From the NCBI RefSeq assembly GCF_030052815.1, contig NC_079510.1, positions 37,420,358 through 37,484,357 of the forward strand: 64,000 nt of DNA, written 5' to 3'. The position numbers were made by a program, and so were the translations under genes. Source of the stretch: Hevea brasiliensis (lineage: Eukaryota > Streptophyta > Magnoliopsida > Malpighiales > Euphorbiaceae). Below are positions 61,177-64,000 of the stretch, piece by piece (within the stretch, counting starts at the first letter, position 1; every line of letters begins with the position of its first letter). The notes below the pieces were generated by a model. That model had not been told where the DNA came from and ran no database searches. It was given only the letters and a program-made list of their open reading frames with translations.

Positions 61177-61640
61177 TTAGTCTCTGAACAGCTGTGGGTG
61201 CTGTCCCCTCATATCCTCTTCACGTTCCCAAGTAGCTTCCTGGCCTGAATGATGGTTCCACAGCACTTTAACCAGGTGTATCTGTTTGTTCCTCAGCTGC
61301 TTCACCTCATAAGCCAGAATTTTTATGGGTTCTTCCTCATATGAGAGGTCTGGATTTACCTCAATCTCTTCAACCGATAGTACATGAGATGGGTCTGATC
61401 TGTACCTCCTTAACATGGACACATGGAAGACACTGTGTATCCTTGCTAGCTCTGGAGGTAATGCCAACCGATATGCCAAAGGACCCACTCTTTCCAGAAC
61501 TTCATATGGTCCGATGAAACGAGGACTCAGTTTCCCCTTTCTGCCAAATCTCATAATCCTCTTCCAAGGAGAAACTTTGAGGAATATCTTATCACCCGCT
61601 GCATATTCAATATCTCTTCTCTTCAGATTAACATAGGACT
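61177..61640 (-). pseudogene. Integrase C-terminus with chromodomain
   Basis: The open part runs from 61554 to a stop at 61177. Just upstream in the same frame, past one stop, are KSYVNLKRRDIEY and VSPWKRIMRFGRKGKLSPRF, so the true domain starts near 61640. GPYEVLERVG, AYRLALP and HSVFHVSMLRRY are typical of the integrase C-terminal domain. After them VEEIEVNPDLSYEEEP, VKVLWNH and EATWEREEDM form a chromodomain, which in chromoviruses steers integration to chromatin marks. It is out of frame with the integrase core. Confidence 0.88.
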
Positions 61641-61700
61641 TCTAACGGTCTGATGCAGCTTTGATCTATCTCTAATCAATCTAATCTTTTCCTCTGTCTG

Positions 61701-62235
61701 CTAAACAATTTCAGGCCCAATCATCTTCCTTTCACCTACTTCATCCCAACATAAAGGAGTTCTGCACTTTCTGCCATACAAAGCTTCATATGGAGGCATC
61801 CCTATGCTTGATTGGTAGCTGTTGTCATAAGCAAACTCAATCAAAGGCAAGTGTATATCCCAACTACCTTCAAATTCAATCACACAAGCCCGTAGCATAC
61901 CCTCCAATATTTGAATAACCCTCTCAGACTGGCCATCTGTCTGTGGGTGGAATGCTGTGCTGAAGTTCAATCTAGTTCCTAGGGCTCTCTGAAGACTGCC
62001 CAAGAATCTAGAAGTGAACCTAGGATCTCTGTCAGACACAACCAATACTGGCACTCTATGCAGTTTTACAATCTCATATATGTACAATCTGGCCAATCTT
62101 TCCAGGCTATAGTCCATCCGGACTGGCAAAAAGTGAGCAGACTTGGTTAGTCTGTCAATTATGACCTATACTGCATCATGACTATTCTGTGTCCTCGGAA
62201 ATCTCATCACAAAATCTATAGTTATCTGTTCCCTT
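61701..62235 (-). pseudogene. Integrase catalytic core
   Basis: It holds DRLTKSAHF (first Asp region, near 62130-62150), VVSDRDPRFTS (second Asp) and FHPQTDGQSERVIQ (Glu), so the DDE residues are all readable. FAYDNSYQSSIGMPPYEALYGR follows. One stop replaces a codon just before IIDRLTK. The zinc-binding N-terminal domain is missing, because similarity fades near 62235. A frameshift separates it from the C-terminal part. Confidence 0.87.
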
Positions 62236-63210
62236 ACAATGTTTCATAGGGTGCCGTTTGTATGCTAGCTTGACACTTATTACTGTATACAAATTCTGTT
62301 AGTGGATTGTATCTGTCCCATCTCCCCACGGATTCAATGACACAAGTTCTCAGTATATTCTCGAGGGCTTATCACGCATTACAGGTTATTATTATCATTT
62401 CATTTCATTATTTACAGGAACTCAATGAGTTTTAAAATTTACTTGAATCACTTGTTTCGACTGTCCATCCATCTGAGGATAATAAGTCGTACTGATATCT
62501 CTAAGCTTATAGCAATTACTGTGGTACAGGTAATTCACACTAATGTAATTGAGTCACTGACTCTAGCTACCTTACAAGTGTAGTCGTTTGATAGGCTAGT
62601 TCTGAAGTTTTAAATTTCTGACTAAAATTTTCACATTTATTTCCAGTAATAGTATTCTATTCGGGTGCAACTGTATCAATTTATAGATTACTTACAAATA
62701 TTCTTAATTTATTATACCACGAGGAAGCACGTAGCTCTACACAATAATCTCGTGTCGGTACTGTAATCTGCAGCTTACAATACAAACATCGAGAACATTA
62801 TATAGTCACTACGTTATAACCTCATGGACTAGGTTTTCTAACATCTTATCCTTCTCGAATCCACTAATATCCTATACCGATTCTGATTATAATATCCATT
62901 AATAATTACTAACTGTAACATCTTTGCCCTCATCTAGAGCAATTCTATTACTGTAACTTACTTTTCGGTCCTCATGCCTTACATTAAGTAGGCTTGCCAA
63001 TTAGCTTTATAATTTATGGTGTGTTAGAAAATACTTTTCACTGATAAACTCTTCCAAACTAATTTCACTTATTATCACAATTCTTATACATTTTATTATC
63101 GTAAAGGACTAGTCACTAATACATCAAAATTCATTCCCATGTAAAGGAATAACAACAGAACATATAGTTCTGACACTAACACACAACTAAGTAGTGCTGG
63201 GATCAAATAA
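62236..63210. other. Non-coding filler between gag and integrase
   Basis: Protease, RT and RNase H would be expected here. Instead about 1 kb of stop-rich AT-rich DNA is present. From about 62729 to 63180 it matches the filler of the element at 39959-40440. Confidence 0.75.
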
Positions 63211-63213
63211 TAA

Positions 63214-63918
63214 CTAATTGTTTCTTTCAAAAATTAAGAACTTACCAGCAGCTACATCTGAAGTTTCTGCTCTTTCTCCTTGGTGCATAGTGGACGCTCT
63301 GACTGGTGCGCTATCATATTCAGGTTGATTCACTGTGTTATAGTGGTGAGGAGTATCAACTCTATTTCTATCTTGACTCTGACTGACGGTCTGTGAAATC
63401 CGGAGAGCAGATCGAGGTGGTTTAGTACAATTTTTAGCAAAGTGTCCAAGTTTTCCACAATTGTAGCAGGCTCCAAAGGTCTTATAGCATATCCCACCAT
63501 GATATTTTCCACAAGTTTCACATTGGCGGGGAGGGTAGGAACTTCTAGTTGTTCGACGACTAGACCTTGGTGGTCTCTGTCTTAATGATCCGCCTCTATT
63601 GTATCCCTGAGCTCGGGGTTCCTCAAATTCTTTTCTCTTTCTCAAATTACTGTTCGAGCTCTGACCGATAGGTTTCTCCCTCTTTTCCATTTCACACTGC
63701 CCTTGTGGGGGTTGGGTCTGTACTTGGGTTTGGGCTGACAGATTATCAGCCATTTGTTGAAAGAAAGTGGCCATTTGCTGGGCCATTTGTGCAATAATTT
63801 GTACTGGTAAAATTGGTACAGTCGGGCCTTCGATACTTTGTGGAGCTGGGGCCTCAACTTGTTCTTCTGCCATCACAGACTGTTCTATTATCTCATTCTT
63901 CTCTTCCATTTTTCTCAC
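63214..63918 (-). CDS. Internally deleted gag ORF with zinc knuckle (234 aa)
   Basis: This is an uninterrupted frame. It begins MRKMEEKNEIIEQSVMAEEQ, similar to the gag start of the element at 41715. It continues with a Gln-rich helix (AQMAQQMATFFQQMADNL) and a basic Arg-rich linker (SLRQRPPRSSRRTTRSSY). Then come CETCGKYHGGIC and an intact CCHC knuckle CYNCGKLGHFAKNC at about residues 132-160. The central gag domain, with its W-x-x-F and LKQGS...EYE motifs, is absent. The flanking parts stay in frame, so a product with the nucleic-acid-binding end but no capsid core could be made. Which of the two early Met codons is used is not clear. Chance survival of the frame is possible. Confidence 0.75.
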   Translation of the reverse strand: MRKMEEKNEIIEQSVMAEEQVEAPAPQSIEGPTVPILPVQIIAQMAQQMATFFQQMADNLSAQTQVQTQPPQGQCEMEKREKPIGQSSNSNLRKRKEFEEPRAQGYNRGGSLRQRPPRSSRRTTRSSYPPRQCETCGKYHGGICYKTFGACYNCGKLGHFAKNCTKPPRSALRISQTVSQSQDRNRVDTPHHYNTVNQPEYDSAPVRASTMHQGERAETSDVAAGKFLIFERNN

Positions 63919-64000
63919 AGAGTTTTCTATTCCTGTACAACCAACATAAGGAGATTCCTCTCCATTAGTTCATATTTATGATGTACATGTACTATATGTA

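Larger units (their letters stand above)
57006..64000 (-). mobile_element. Ty3/gypsy chromovirus derivative, 5' end beyond the window
   Basis: It contains the 3' LTR at 57006-61130, a PPT, integrase C-terminus with chromodomain, the integrase core, about 1 kb of non-coding filler and an internally deleted gag. The PBS and 5' LTR should follow past 64000. The bases ATGAG (57001-57005) are the predicted target duplication. It is closely related to the element at 35315-45959 in LTR and filler, but it still has integrase and chromodomain. Protease, RT and RNase H are missing, so it cannot move by itself. Confidence 0.88.

Overview
This is a gene-poor, AT-rich stretch of a plant nuclear genome made almost entirely of transposable elements, many inserted inside one another. 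The evidence is a CACTA (En/Spm) transposon with TNP2- and Transposase_24-type genes, Ty3/gypsy elements with initiator-Met-tRNA or Tat-type primer binding sites and a chromodomain, Ty1/copia-like solo LTRs, and Mutator-like MITEs. No host protein-coding gene, rRNA, tRNA or CRISPR array was recognised. The element families fit a eudicot; the LTR types recall Euphorbiaceae-like genomes, but that is a weak guess.

Left part. Positions 1-2040 are the 3' portion of a Ty3/gypsy LTR cut by the window edge. Positions 2041-6461 are AT-rich and hold no recognised gene, only simple repeats and one foldback. Positions 6465-19696 are a decayed CACTA element. Its minus strand carries a TNPD-like transposase gene (14994 to 9328) and a TNPA-like/Transposase_24 gene (9217 to 7238). 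A 2.1-kb solo LTR (9912-12021, target duplication GTATC) splits the TNPD gene. The element also holds an exact 135-bp tandem duplication and two Mutator-like MITEs.

Middle part. Positions 20842-48502 are one old minus-strand Tat-like Ty3/gypsy element with target duplication CCTAG/CTTAG. It spans 27.7 kb but only about 5.4 kb is its own sequence. Its left LTR is interrupted by a solo LTR (21098-32737, TTTTG), which is itself interrupted by two further solo LTRs (21729-25238, CACTT; 27313-31219, TACCA). Its protease region is interrupted by a complete, young, non-autonomous element (35315-45959, AATAT) with 4.05-kb LTRs, an initiator-Met PBS, a PPT and a decayed gag but no pol.

Right part. 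Positions about 48540-51611 are a minus-strand giant-LTR fragment. It is interrupted by a plus-strand giant LTR starting at 51612, which in turn holds a 1.4-kb copia-like solo LTR (55383-56783, AATTA). At 57006 that LTR is interrupted by another minus-strand chromovirus derivative that runs off the window. This last element keeps integrase core, integrase C-terminus/chromodomain and an internally deleted but open gag ORF, and lacks protease, RT and RNase H.

The most interesting signal is a conserved array of short hairpins near the 3' end of the giant LTRs. The stems persist in at least seven copies while their sequences change on both sides, as if base pairing were being maintained.
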